A DNA stretch of 64,000 nucleotides. Source: Pogostemon cablin (Eukaryota > Streptophyta > Magnoliopsida > Lamiales > Lamiaceae). A model generated the notes under the pieces. It was not told the origin of the DNA. It saw nothing but the letters and a program-made list of their open reading frames with translations, and made no database searches. Shown here one piece after another: positions 46,165-59,000 of this stretch (position 1 is its first letter; each line of letters starts with the position of its first letter). The DNA is taken from NCBI GenBank assembly GCA_023678885.1, contig CM042993.1:2626501-2690500 (forward strand). The letters are read 5' to 3'. Position numbers and translations under genes: made by a program.

Positions 46165-46548
46165 GAATCTTCCATCAAACGACAAAGTTTTGTATGTGTG
46201 TCCACCGTTGCAGACCGTTCTTGAACTGGAAGACGATTGATGAACCTAAAACCCCCGTGTCGTTTTCACGCGTCCAGATGATTCAGGTGCACAAATTTGA
46301 GAAGGGCGTGAAAATTTCTCAGCTAACTGTAATTGCTGTGAATGCTGCCATTCTTTTTCTTCTAGGTGTACACATTTTCTGTCTACTCCTTTCATTTGCC
46401 ATTGTTCATAGATTATTGAGTTGATGTATGATAGAATTGAAACTAAACAAGAACATTTTGTTAAATTCTTGTGGTAGATTGTATTTCATCAATTGTTTCC
46501 AGTTTTCAGATTATTTCTTGATCATAATCCCTATCTAAATTGCACCTA

Positions 46549-46552
<4 letters not shown>

Positions 46553-46588
<36 letters not shown>
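46553..46588. repeat. (TA)n microsatellite
   Basis: About 36 bp of alternating A and T in the short space between the two convergent COBRA genes. Confidence 0.9.
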
Positions 46589-46590
<2 letters not shown>

Positions 46591-46660
46591 CATCAAAACT
46601 TGTACCTTCATGATTTCAAGCTCCAAAATTTGTAATAACATAGAACTTGCAGACTCTTCA

Positions 46661-48355
46661 TCACATTATAGTGAGAGTGAAGAATGCAACAAAGAATATG
46701 ACAATCGATACATAAGCTCGATTCGAAAGAGCAGAGTTTGGCAGGTACGGGTAAGAATCGGGTGGGGGTAGCATGCACTCCTCCCCGTTGAAGTAGACTT
46801 TCCGGGGGAATGCCCATCCTTCCTTGAAAGTAAAAGTGTTCTTATCCTTCTGAAGAAGTACCTCAGACTGTACATTTCCAAATTGCCCAGCTTCCATCAG
46901 CAGGTCATTGTAGAACTTCATCCCATAAAACATCCCTGTGTCATCTGCAGACAGAAACAGATTATTCAGACAGGTTCTTGATTGTGATAGATGCTTAAAG
47001 ACCAAGGAACTTACTTATAGAAGCATAGGGAACAAGTGGCTTGTAATCAAAGCTAAAAACTTGAGTCACATTGTTTAGATTTGGGTGCTGGACCACGAGA
47101 GTCCACTGCGTGTAGTTCTTCCTGTAGTTGAAGTTAGTTATCGCGACCTTTGCCCTCCAATAGTCCTTGTAGTTCACCTTCACATGCCAGTGTACGCGGA
47201 CAGGGCACATGTGGCGCGTGCACTGTAAGAGAGGCGCATTGTCTTTTCTTGGAGTGTTTATTCCCACCACACTGAGAAGTTTGGAGTCTCCACTGTTTCA
47301 AGCACACACATTTCTGTTATTTCTGTTGGAGAAAAGAAGTATACATGAGATGAACAAAAAGGACAAAGCTCACTTGATGCACTTGTTTTTGTTTTCACAG
47401 CCGCAGGCACAAGAAGGGCAGGAAGTGATGGTTTCGTTGTAGAAAGACGAGAAGGAGACGCAACAGCTGGGATGTTTCTGTGCTAGAAACTGAGAATAGG
47501 TGCATGTCACATTCCATGTCACTGCACATGAACCAGACCATCAAATCTTGGAAACAGAATCAGACAATCACAAACATGGTAACAAATGTTGGAACTTACT
47601 CAGGGCCTGAGTTTTCCTACGACGATCAGGCGTAAGAAAATTAGTAGGAGGGACAACCTTTGCAGGGCCACAAGTGTATCCAGGTCCAGGGCCTAAAAGA
47701 GTGAAGTTCTTGGGAAGTTTGACGGTCTTGTTAGTCGTCCCAGCCTGGCCAACGCTGACTTGGAACGAGGAAACAGAGGACACAGGGTCCTGGCCCCAGG
47801 CTGCAAGGACTCCACCCTTACAGCAGTTGCTGAACTGCTGGTTGTAAGGAACTCCAGGGAGCAAGTCAACCACAGTAGGTGTTTTCTTGCAGCAATGTGG
47901 GATGTTTCCTTTGAACTTGGAGCAGTCCCCTTGCTCTGTTGTTTGTGCTCCAACCATGGTCCATATCACCTCCTTCTTCGCCCACGTCCACCCCACGGTC
48001 CATCCAGGGCTCATGATGTGTCGAAACATCTGAAAATTGTTCATCGTCACCACTGCCTGCATGTGAAAAGTGAGATGATATGATGATATGTGGCAAAGAT
48101 TTTGTTGGATGGCTACTGAAATGAACTGAACTGACCACATAGCCATCTGGTGTCCAAGACATTATGTCCCATTTGATTGTGATGTTCCCATTCGGATCCA
48201 ACGGGTCGTAGGCCGCTGCACGAAACAACAACACAACAGGTTTAAGGTACACAATTAAGCTGCATTGATCATGGATTCAGTTTCATGGGGTTGGAACTCA
48301 TACCTATTGAAGAAAACAGCATACTAAGGAAGAAAGATGCAATAAATATTCTCAT
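46661..48355 (-). CDS. COBL4: COBL4-like protein (secondary-wall COBRA), complete
   Basis: Six minus-strand exons: 48355-48304, 48215-48136, 48056-47600, 47521-47374, 47292-47015 and 46944-46661. All junctions are GT-AG and in phase, giving 432 residues, like Arabidopsis COBL4. It has a short signal peptide (MRIFIASFFLSMLFSSI), YDPLDPNGNITIKWDI, the CCVS motif (216-219), CPSCACGCENK, and a C-terminal hydrophobic tail (YVSIVIFFVAFFTLTI) for GPI anchoring. Exon sizes 80 and 457 are identical to the neighbour's, showing common descent. COBL4/IRX6/BRITTLE CULM1-type proteins act in cellulose assembly of secondary walls. The gene is tail to tail with the COBRA-like gene, about 500 bp apart. Confidence 0.94.
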
Positions 48356-48525
48356 TTTTCTTTAGTTTGAGAGAAACTATCAAGTGTAATAACCAGAATC
48401 ACACCTTTATTTTTGTGAGAGGAGGTGTTTAAAACTCTATAGAATGTAAGGAAAGGTGTAGAGTGAAAGATTTGTGAAGTATTTTAAATGTTTCACCCAC
48501 TGGCTGTTGGATGCTAACTACATTG

Positions 48526-48536
48526 TTTATATATAC
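48526..48536 (-). promoter_or_regulatory. TATA box of COBL4-like gene
   Basis: On the minus strand TATATATAAAC lies about 175 bp upstream of the ATG at 48355, a plausible core promoter position with a leader of roughly 140 bases. Confidence 0.5.
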
Positions 48537-48639
48537 ACTCTTAACTGTGCAACCTAAGCGTTTTGTCATTTTAGCCGGTCTCAATACAAAGCGTGCATTT
48601 AACTTTTTATAGATAACACACGTACAAATCAATTAATAA

Positions 48640-50362
48640 ATATATATGGGGCTCATATTCATGTACAATACTAATACAACTACTCAATATACAATAATAA
48701 AATATTATATTCCTCAAATCACTACATATTAAAATATAGAGTATATCTCTTACTCAACGTTCAAAAAGCAAATGCACACATTGTTTACGGATGATGTAGT
48801 AGTAAATAGTAGTATATTAAAATATGATGGTTATTTAAAAGTATTTTACTCCTATAATTTAATATGTATACTCTTTTTATTTGATATAAACAACTACAAT
48901 AAAACACGCACACATAATTTTCTTGACAGCTCAGTTAGTCCAAATCCCTGTCTTTTTTGTTAAGGAAGTTGTGATAACATGAAGAATAATCAACCAAATT
49001 GTAGTTAAAGTGTTATAGGTGAAAAACAATCTAGAAACTATACAAGGTTGGTTCCATCATACAATAGCTGTAATAAGAAAATGTTTTCATATGTATGGTT
49101 AAATTTCATTTTCATATAACGAGATGAGAAATTCCAATACAGTGTTGAAGAAAGTTGTTCATATTAGAAATTGCCGTGAATTAAATTTTCCAAATTAGCA
49201 TTCGAATTTTGAGAGACAAATATAATCACTGATTTACAGAATTTGAAAGAAAAATAAACACTAAATAAAAACTAGTTAAATCCTTAATGACGAGTATTCG
49301 TATGTTTTGGGCATGATGTCTAGTTATGCTTCTGTCTAATTTAGATTAGAGTATTGTTTTCATATTATTTAAGATATAAAAAAAATCAGAAAAAAAAAAC
49401 TTGAGTTAAAACGTAGTAAAAATGTGATGATTGTTAGTTTCTTTTAAAGTAATGTTGTTAGAAACATGGAGAAAGAATTTTGATTCAAGGAAAGAAAAGG
49501 TGGAAATACTGAAACACACAGTCCACGTGTTTGGGTGAGGAGCATGAGTTAGAGTTAAGCAAACTGGACATGTGATGTGGATGCAGTTGTACCTTTTAAT
49601 AATGACCTCCCATCTACACCCAACCATTTTTGACATTGAGTGTTGGGCCTCATTTTAATTGGATTGGCCCTTAAAGCCCATCTATTCATATTATATTGGG
49701 CCCTAAATAGAGATTTATGGAATGTGCTAGATGGACCATTTATGAAAATTAGCCCACAGTTTGTTATTGAAGAGTTGAGACGGTCAACTTGAGTGCATAT
49801 ATATATTATATATAGTATAACCATAATAATAGATTAATATTCAAGCTATCTTTATCTTCCGCAAAATTATACTACAATTTAAATTTATCCACTGCAATTT
49901 TCCAAAAAAAATAAAAAGTAATAAATTGATGGATTCATAGTAATAAGTAATTAGAATGGTGAATCATTAATTGGATTTAATATACAAAAATACTTCACCT
50001 TTATTTAATAGTATCTAGACCATTGAACTCAATGGTCAAGGGTTTGTTTAGACAAGAATTTCCACAAGACTTTTCTAATTCAATCTGAGTTTCTTGCCAC
50101 GGAGTTGAAGATAAAACATACTCCATAATCTAACCTAATATATATACTTATTTATTTATTAAGAAAAGAAAACCAGAGGCGAAGGCACCTTGTTTAGTGT
50201 TGAAGTCAAAATAAAATTATCTGCGCACACTGAAAACCAAGCTTTGTGAATATGTTTTCTAAGTAATTTCCAAATCTGAAATTTCATTGCAATCAATTTG
50301 TCAAATAAAATAATAAGCATCATACGTATGTCCTAAATCATGCCAACTCAAAATTGTAACAT
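48640..50362. other. Intergenic region
   Basis: About 1.7 kb of AT-rich DNA with GGGCC-containing patches near 49640-49760. No gene, RNA gene or clean transposon end was recognised. Confidence 0.45.
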
Positions 50363-50370
50363 TATAAATA
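50363..50370 (+). promoter_or_regulatory. TATA box of B12D/MLRQ-type gene
   Basis: TATAAATA lies 95 bp upstream of the ATG at 50465, in a normal position for a plant core promoter. Confidence 0.6.
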
Positions 50371-50464
50371 CGGATGCCCTCATACAGTATGCATTATTAC
50401 ATAAAGTTTTCATACTGTTTTTGAAGGAGTAATTTTCTCATTTTCGACATAAATTTACATAAAG

Positions 50465-51220
50465 ATGGGTCGTTGGATGAAGCCAGAGGTACGATTACTT
50501 TTTCTTGTACTTTATGAAGCTATACATTTTAAAAAACTAAAATAAATTAAAATTACTGATGAATTTTTATTTTTATTTTTTGGTTAGAAAAAATGAAGCT
50601 TAATTACTAATATATTGGACCAATTAAAATTAATAACACAATTCATGAGTTCAACAACGAGTTACTAAAGACACATGGATATTAGTACATTTATTCATGC
50701 AATTTTTATGACATGCATGATTTTATATTTTAATATTTGATTTTATTCGATTGTGATTTATGAGTGCTAACTATCATTTTTTAATAAAAAAATATTGTTG
50801 ATTAAATAAATAAAAAAATACAGGTTTACCCTCTCGTGGCTGCCATGAGTTTTGTCACTGGAATGTGTCTATTTCAGCTTTCAAGAAATGTTATCCTCAA
50901 TCCTGATGTCAGGTAATACAATAATACTAGTCTTTTTTATTTTCTTTTTAATTCTTTCCTTAAATTAAAATAAATACTAATTTTTACTCCATGTTTATTC
51001 TCAGACCCATATAATGTTAGTTATATGCACTATGTTTTAATTAGAGAGTAAAAATTATGACTAAATTTGCAGAATAAACAAGGATCATAGGAAAACACCA
51101 GTACTTGAAAACCAGGAAGAAGGAAAAAAGTACGCGGAGCACCGCCTCCGTAAGTTCCCCCGCACGCGGCCGCCGGAAATCATGCCCGCCCTCAACCGCT
51201 TCTTCACCGATCACAACTGA
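50465..51220 (+). CDS. B12D / NADH-ubiquinone reductase MLRQ subunit-like small protein
   Basis: Three exons, 50465-50488, 50824-50912 and 51073-51220, are joined by GT-AG introns in phase and encode 86 residues. The first exon is only 24 bases (MGRWMKPE). One membrane segment (VAAMSFVTGMCLFQLSRNV) is followed by NPDVRINKDHRK and a basic C-terminus ending in FFTDHN. This matches the plant B12D family, related to the complex I/IV-associated MLRQ (NDUFA4-type) proteins; family members are mitochondrial and are linked to seed development, germination and hypoxia. The short first exon is typical and easily missed by ORF finding. Confidence 0.88.
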
Positions 51221-51451
51221 TTACTTAAACTCTAAATAACATTTTATAATATACTATATCAAGTTCACTGAAGAATCATGCATGGATTCCATTTGTGATG
51301 TACTCCACTAGTTTCATACGATTATTGTTTCGTTTTTATTAGTCGATAATTGAGTCTTTTTTAAAAAATATATATATATGTTTTGAATTTATTAATTTCG
51401 CTTGTGTGATTTTTTATTATTATTATTTTATTTTATTTTTTTTACATTGTA

Positions 51452-51669
51452 CTCTCTCCGTCTGCTTCTAAGGTATCCATTTTACTATTTTTGTCGTCCG
51501 CTTCAAAAATATCTATTTCTCATATTTAGTAAAAAAGTACATCCTTCAAACAAAAAAAAGGTTGTGCCCACCACTTCCCCTACTACAACTACCCACTTTA
51601 CATATAATAATAATACTCCTTAATCCATGTGCAAAAAGCAAATGGATACCTTAAAACTGGACGGAGGAG
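51452..51669. mobile_element. Stowaway MITE
   Basis: A 218-bp element with inverted ends CTCTCTCCGTCTGCTTCTAA and the inverse of CTCCTCCGTCCAGTTTTAA. The inner arms GGTATCCATTT / AAATGGATACC match exactly. The target duplication is TA on each side (51450-51451 and 51670-51671). It lies downstream of the B12D-type gene. Confidence 0.88.
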
Positions 51670-51771
51670 TATTTTTTCTTACAAAAATTCAACATAGTTG
51701 TCATACAAATAAAATAGTTACAATATTTTTTATTAAAATAAATAATATTATGATCAATCTAATAAATTAAT

Positions 51772-52011
51772 GAGTGAGGCTTGCGTGCGCCTTTAGAATT
51801 TAGAATTATAGGTAAAGGTACATTATTTTGTTCTAAAGAGTATACACTTTAATTAATAAGGATATATAATTTTGTTGTAAAGGGCATACACTTTTTATTA
51901 ATATTTTTTATTTTTCTTCTGAAAATAAAGGGTACACATCTTTATACTAAAGGGTATACAAATTAACACAAAATTCTAAAATCGCACAGAGGGTGCACAC
52001 AAGTTTTTTCC
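51772..52011 (+). mobile_element. Mutator-type MITE, copy 5
   Basis: A 240-bp copy with exact 9-bp duplications TAAATTAAT (51763-51771 and 52012-52020). It begins GAGTGAGGCTTGCGTGC and ends AAGTTTTTTCC. The left inner palindrome has been lost, but the CTTTAGAATTT and AAAGGGTATACA blocks remain. It ends 600 bp before the start of the first PLC-like gene. Confidence 0.85.
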
Positions 52012-52611
52012 TAAATTAATAAGTTGTTTAATTCAAATTACGGAATGTGTATGATATCATTATTAAGGATAACGATAGTGTGAATGAGGTTGATTATAGG
52101 AAATTGACTAATGAATAAATTAATTTGAATAATAGAAGCATATAAACTTTCATTACCCCATAGCAAGCAAAAGAAAAAAAATCAACATCTTTTTCATTTC
52201 TATTACTCAATCTCAAATATGATTTGGTTAGACAATCTATATCAACTAAAATACTTGCTTCATTAATTTATATTGCTAAAATATTTGTACAAATGCAAAT
52301 TGCGAAAATCCCATTCATTTTTTAAATCTAATAATTGAATAAGTAATTTTACACACTCTATGAGGAAGTGCAATTTTTTTGACCCACTTAAAATTAAGAG
52401 GCTTTGCAATCATTGCTTTTCACTTTCATAAAACAACATATATTTCCATTCATAGCGTTCGATTTATTTAAAATTGCCATCATTGTTACAAGGAAACAAA
52501 TCCATTTGACAAATTCTAACTTTTGTTGCAACAAAAGGAACAAAAAGAGCTTCATAATTCCTCAACACACAAAAATAAGAAAGAAAAAAAAAAAAAAGGG
52601 AAAGTTTGACC

Positions 52612-54941
52612 ATGTTTACGACGGTGGTGGCAGCGGCAGCCGCCGTTATAGTGGCGGTGATGTTAACCACTGCCGCCGAGTCTTGCTCCAATGGAAACTG
52701 CAAGGTACTACAATCAACTTCTCCAATCTCCATATACAATCTTTAAACTTGTTTCCTCCTTTTTTTAATTATATACTATATGATCAATTAATTAAAGCAG
52801 ACTATATATATAGTATATATTTACATTTTATTTCAGGTGATGAAGAATTGCACTAGCGACAATGATTGTGGAGCCGGAATGTATTGTTTTTCTTGTGAAA
52901 ATGGGTTTATTGGCTCAAGATGTGTTCGATCAAAAGCTACTAAAATATTCCAAATTGTGGTAATTAAGTCTTAATTTAATATTTCATTGGGAGTATTATT
53001 ATAATATTTAGGATCCGTGCATATCTATTCTTTTTAATTAATTTAAAATTTCATAAGACTAGTGATTATTTTAACTCATCATTGTTGGATAATAATAGAA
53101 CAACTCTCTACCATTGAATAAGTACGCATTTTTAACAACACACAATGCCTACGCAATAGAAGGGGAGCCATCCCACACTGGAATTCCAAGAGTCACTCTT
53201 GCAAATCAAGAAGACACAATCACTCAACAACTAAATGTAATTTCCAACACCTTAATTCATTTTAATTAATTATAACTCCTAAATTTAATCCTAATTTTAA
53301 TTAATACGATCAATAGAATGGTGTTCGCGCTTTGATGCTTGACACATACGATTTTGAAGGAGACATATGGCTTTGTCACTCCATAGGAGGCACATGCAGC
53401 GAAATCACCGCATTTGTAAGTGATCATACTCCCCGTCCCAAAAATGTGAAAACTTTTATGAGACGGAACGGATATTATTTAATGATTTATTATTTAATTT
53501 AATGTTTATTTAGTTATTTCACTATTTAAAATCAGTAAACAAATAAAAATATTTTTGTACGTAGGAACCGGCGGTTGAAACATTGAAAGAGATCGAAAAT
53601 TTCATGAGGGCAAATCCGTCAGAAATAGTAACAATAATGCTGCAAGACTATGTTCAGACACCGCAAGGATTGAGCAAAGTGTTCAAAGCTGCAGGACTGA
53701 CGAAATACATGTTCCCAATGACGAAAATGCCCCGAGGCGGCCAAAATTGGCCGCGGGTTCGCGACATGGTTGCCGCGAACCACAGGCTTCTCGTCTTCAC
53801 TTCCGACCAATCCAAGGATAGAAGTGAAGGGATAGCCTACCAATGGAACTACATGGTTGAAAACCAGTGTAAGATTTTAGTTAATTATTAATTATGAAGG
53901 CTTAATTATATTCTTTTAATTTTATTTTATGATGATTAATAATAAATTGAATTATGATCAGATGGGGACGATGGATTGTTACCAAAAAGTTGTGTGAATA
54001 GGAAGGAATCTTCAGCTCTTAATGACAAGAATAAATCATTAATTCTCATAAATCATTTTGGATCTCTTCCAAGAAAAGGGATTTCTTGCATTCATAATTC
54101 TGAAGACCTTCCTTCTTTGATCCAAACATGTTACCATGCTGCAGGAGAAAGATGGCCAAATTTTTTGGCACTTGATTTTTATAAGGTTAATCATAGATTT
54201 TCATAATTATTGTAATTTTTACATAATTAATTTAAATGTAATATTATGTGTATATTAATTAATATAATTTGGTGTTAGAGGAGCGAGGGAGGAGGAGCAT
54301 TTCAAGCAGTGGACGAATTAAATGGGCAGTTGTTATGTGGCCGTGACGACGTTCATAAATGTGATGTAAGTGCTTAAATAATTACATTTAATTAGATTAA
54401 ATTATGCTTAATCTAAGATAAATAATTTAAAAAAGAAAATTCACTAAATTTTAACTAATAATACAAAAAATAATAATATCAGGATAGTATGAATAATTAA
54501 TACAGTATATATGTATGTTGATAATGAAATGTCAAATTTATCTATGTTTAATTAGTGTTAATTAGTCTTTCTCACATAATTATCATACTTTAATTTCTTT
54601 AAAATTATATTTAATAATCATATATCATGCTATAATTATTTTAAAATCATATTGTAATCAATCACTTATATATTTTAATAATCATTCATATTTTAACTAC
54701 ATTAAAGTTATATTTAACCAATTTAAATTAAGTATCATATTTTAGTAAATAGCATCACTTCCTTATAAACACCGTTTCACATCATACTAAGTTCTAGATT
54801 AGTAATGAACACGTTCAATTGTACATATCTATATTTTTCTAATGTAATATTTATTGATTTGAAAATTTAATAAGAAATTTTAAATATTTATTTATTTGAT
54901 TGCAGCGAAGGAATAGGGCTGGAGAGAGTGCATTGGGATAA
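52612..54941 (+). CDS. PLC-like phosphodiesterase, secreted (PI-PLC X domain), copy 1
   Basis: Eight exons: 52612-52704, 52837-52959, 53099-53236, 53317-53415, 53565-53868, 53962-54185, 54279-54365 and 54906-54941. All are GT-AG and in phase, giving 367 residues. A signal peptide (VVAAAAAVIVAVMLTTAA) precedes a Cys-rich EGF-like region (CSNGNCK...CGAGMYCFSC). The PI-PLC X-type barrel follows, with the two expected histidines, His87 in LTTHNAYA and His139 in GDIWLCHS. The family resembles Arabidopsis At5g67130, plant extracellular proteins related to bacterial PI-PLCs; the substrate is unknown. No GPI tail is evident, so it is probably secreted. The last exon is tiny (11 codons). It is the tandem paralogue of the gene at 56012. 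Confidence 0.92.
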
Positions 54942-55961
54942 TTATGATGATACAAAGAGGAGGTTATCCAACTTTGAATTGAATTAAAGAAATAAGTGAT
55001 TAATTAGCAAATAATTAATGAATTTTACAAATGTGTATTGATTAATTTTCTGCATATTTCAATTATCTAAACATTATCAGTGTTTAGTAATTTTGTAACC
55101 AAGATAAGAAAAAGTCATGCTTTTCAGTTCATGGCGTCGAATTCTCAATTAGAGATTATTGGTGCAAAATTAATTTATTAATGAGCTAACAAAATGTTAC
55201 TTATAATAATGAGATACTTATTTATTAATTATTGATTAAATATATAGATGTACACATTTTAAAAATAAATTAAATGTTAGTTCTTGGATAGAAAAGAATA
55301 TGAAATTTTCCAAGGTAATATCGGAAATGGGATTCACTATTTCATCTGATATTTCATGTCGTATTTTCGATGGATTAATAGAAAATCTCATTTACACAAA
55401 TATTGAGTCAAAGTCTAGTTGGGGTCCATTTTATTTTAAGCAACTTTTGCATTTTCTTATTAGAAAAAAGATATATTGTCACTCACATTTATTTTATAAA
55501 TAAATCATTTTTTATAGAAAATTTAAATATTATAAGTTGTAGAATTCAACTTCCGACATTCCTTCATACTCAAAAATCAAAATGATCGTATATCCATATA
55601 TGGATTAAAACCTTTCCCTTATTAAATTCAAAACCGCCCTATAATTAATGTGGTTAGAAGTTAAAATTGGGAATATCCATTTTTTTTTTCCAAGTTGTTA
55701 TACGAGAAGTTGGAGATGTTTAATCGCAAAACACGCTTTTTCAAACATATTGGTTAGACAATTTCGACGAAAACATAAACACCGTCACGCTTTTTATTAC
55801 TTTCTCTCTCATTTTGAATACGAAATCACGTCTTTAGTTGTTGTACTACTACGTCGCATATAATAAGACACGATCATTCCATTGGTTAATCAGTCAATAT
55901 AATTTATTACCATTAAATTAAATCCCACGAATTCATATGTATAAATTATTTCTGTGATACA
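54942..55961. other. Intergenic region between PLC-like genes
   Basis: AT-rich, with no gene or RNA recognised. Short open frames here (for example 55300-55503) have no family resemblance. Confidence 0.45.
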
Positions 55962-55963
55962 TA

Positions 55964-55974
55964 TATATAAAAGG
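55964..55974 (+). promoter_or_regulatory. TATA box of second PLC-like gene
   Basis: TATATAAAAGG lies 38-48 bp upstream of the ATG at 56012. It is a strong TATA match and implies a very short leader. Confidence 0.55.
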
Positions 55975-56011
55975 TGTGAAATGCGATTTTGTTTTGGATA
56001 GAAATTCTGCC

Positions 56012-59000
56012 ATGGCTGTAACTTGGAGAGCCGTCGTTCTTCCATTAAGCACTGCTTTTTTTCTGGTAAATCTGGTCTCAGCTTGCTCTAATGGAGCCTG
56101 CAAGGTAATTAACATCAACAATCAATAACAACTCTTTCTCTCTCTCACACACAGTTGTGTGAATTTGGTGTGTGTAGGTGAAGGATGGATGTTCGACGAA
56201 TTCAGATTGCGGGCCGGGCCTGTATTGCTTATCCTGCGAAGCAGGTTTCGATGGCTCCCGATGCGTGAGATCAACCGCCACCAATCAGTTCTCCCTCGTG
56301 GTACCTCCTCTCTCTCCCTCTTTCTCTCTCTACATGTTTTCAAAATTATTTTGCTATTGGGTGAATGAGATTTTGATGCTCCACGTGGATTAATCTAAAC
56401 CGTATGATCTTTTGACTGTTTTCCGATGCTTCAACCTACTAACATTGCTTTGATTGTGTGGTTGTTTAGTCAATCGTAACGTAGCTAATATCGTTTTCTT
56501 CTTTATTTCTTTCTTTGGGGCTAACTAGGGGGGTCTCCACATTTTAATGACGATGGTCCCTTTTTATTTTAATAAAATTAATAATATATTCTAAATTCTA
56601 AAATTTTAATTAAATAGTTTCACACATCACACTTTTCTCATGAGCTGAAACAGCCGGGAAATGTTTTGGGAGTGGTAGTTTTTAATAAAAGAAAGTAATC
56701 ATTATCCTATAATTTATATATATACTCTTGTTTAGAGCGTAGTTTTTATATTTTTCTTACATTATTATCTCCTATGTATCGATATAACTTGCGTAATAAT
56801 TTCATCATTTCTATACATACTATCAGTGACGGACCCAGGAATTCGACTCAGGGGCCCAATTAATAAAGAAAATATTATACAAAAATCAAATATAAAGTGT
56901 TACAAATTATAGTAAATTTGATAAAATAAATACATTCTTCATAACTAAATGATATTCAAAATAAATTGTTTAAGTACGATCTAACATAATTAACAAACAA
57001 AAAACTTAGCACAATCATAACATCTCTCTTCTATTCTTCATATTTTGAAACCGTAGCATAATTGCGTCATTGCTAATATTTTGAAATACATCTTTTTCTA
57101 TATATGTTATCAAACAATCATTCAGTAGCTCTTCACTCATTCGATTGCGAAGTGAACTCTTGATGATTTTCATTGCCGAAAAAGCTCTTTCATTAAATTA
57201 AATTGCTTGATATAAACTCTTCTATTAATATATATTAAAATTACAAATGTAAAAGGGCTAAAAAATAATAATAATTCAATCAAGATTTGCCATTACTGGA
57301 ACCTACTATCTATAAAAAATTATGGAATTACATTATATTTCTCAAATATAAAACTATATGGATAAAATATTCTAATTTATATCGATTCTCATTTCTCAAT
57401 CTCTCTCATCCCCATTTCTATCTATCCATTAAAATATAAAATCTCAAAATAATTCCACCTCTATTATCTAAAGTCTGCAGATTGCAAGACTACAACTCCC
57501 GTATTTCCAATTACTCACCCATTTTCTAACCTCAGCCACAAATTTAAATTTCACCTCAAAATATCAACACCAACAACAAACAGCAACTGCACAAGTCTGA
57601 GAAAAATAAATACCTTAGGAAGAGAGAGGAGGAGAAAGTTTGAGAGAAATATATTATGTGCCCACTGCCAGTCTGCCACCACATCCACCAGAAGTCTGTC
57701 AAGTGCCACCACATCCACAAGAGCAACTGCACAAGCCGCGCCACCGACCGCCGGTGGCTTGAGAGTTGAGACGCGCTAGCCGCTAGGTCAAAACTCAGAA
57801 GAGATGAAATCAATTTTGTATAGCGAAAAAGAAATGAGGGTATTATTACACGATCTGTATATGGAATTACATATATTAATTTATTTTATTTTATTTTATT
57901 TTTATTTTTATTATGAAATTACTATTATACCCCTGATTTTTTTCAAAATCTCAGGGGGCCAGTGCCTCCCTGGCCCTGTAGTGCGTCCGTCCCTGCATAC
58001 TATATGTGTAACAAATTTGGAGATGATATATCCAAAATGAACTATTTGTGATTGCAGAATAATTCATTACCGTTGAACAAATACGCATTTTTAACAACCC
58101 ATAACGCTTTTGCAATAGAAGATGGCAAACCAAGACTCACTGTCACAAATCAAGAAGACAGCATCACTCAACAGCTCAATGTATATGTCCTATTCCTACT
58201 TCTCTTTAATTAATTCCATTCCATCACAAATTATTTATTCATTTTCATCACAAAACTTTCGTGATATATAATTTGTCAGAACGGCGTTCGTGCTTTGATG
58301 CTCGACACATACGACTTCGAAGGAGACATATGGTTGTGCCATTCCTTCGGAGGCGAATGCTACGACTACACTAAATTCGTAAGCTAAGACACCATACATT
58401 GTAGCTAGATAGTATAACGAAATAATATACTGCTATTAATTTGTTGAATGCATGTGATGATAATAGGAACGTGCAATAGACACATTGAGGGAAATTGAAG
58501 CATTCTTGTCCAAGAATCCATCAGAAATCGTGACAGTGATTCTGGAAGACTACGTCAAAACACCAAATGGCTTGACCAAGGTTTTCACAGATGCAGGGCT
58601 AATGAACTTCTGGTTTCCCCTGTCCAACATGCCTAAAAACGGACAGGACTGGCCCCTGGTTTCCGACATGGTTTCCAAGAACCAAAGGCTCCTCGTCTTC
58701 ACTTCCGTCCGATCCAAGGAAGCCAGTGAGGGCATTGCTTACCAGTGGAATTACATGGTTGAAAACCAATGTACTTAACTTCTGATCATCTTGTGATGAA
58801 TTATCTGCATCTTCATATTAGCTCATCATGTGCTACTACACAAACACTCTAAAAATCCGGTTTACATAACTTAGTATGTGAACCCGGATTTTTTTTTACT
58901 CTAAATCCTGTGGCCCCTTCCAATTCTATATACCCCATGTATTGCTATGGGTTTAAATTAAAAGGGGACCACATGTTTACACTGTAAACCCGGTTCACAG

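Noticed and set aside
46165..46429. Open frame of about 85 codons after the COBRA-like stop, with a hydrophobic C-terminal part
   Set aside because: No family resemblance, and the COBRA protein already has a complete GPI tail ending at 46164. Treated as 3' untranslated sequence.
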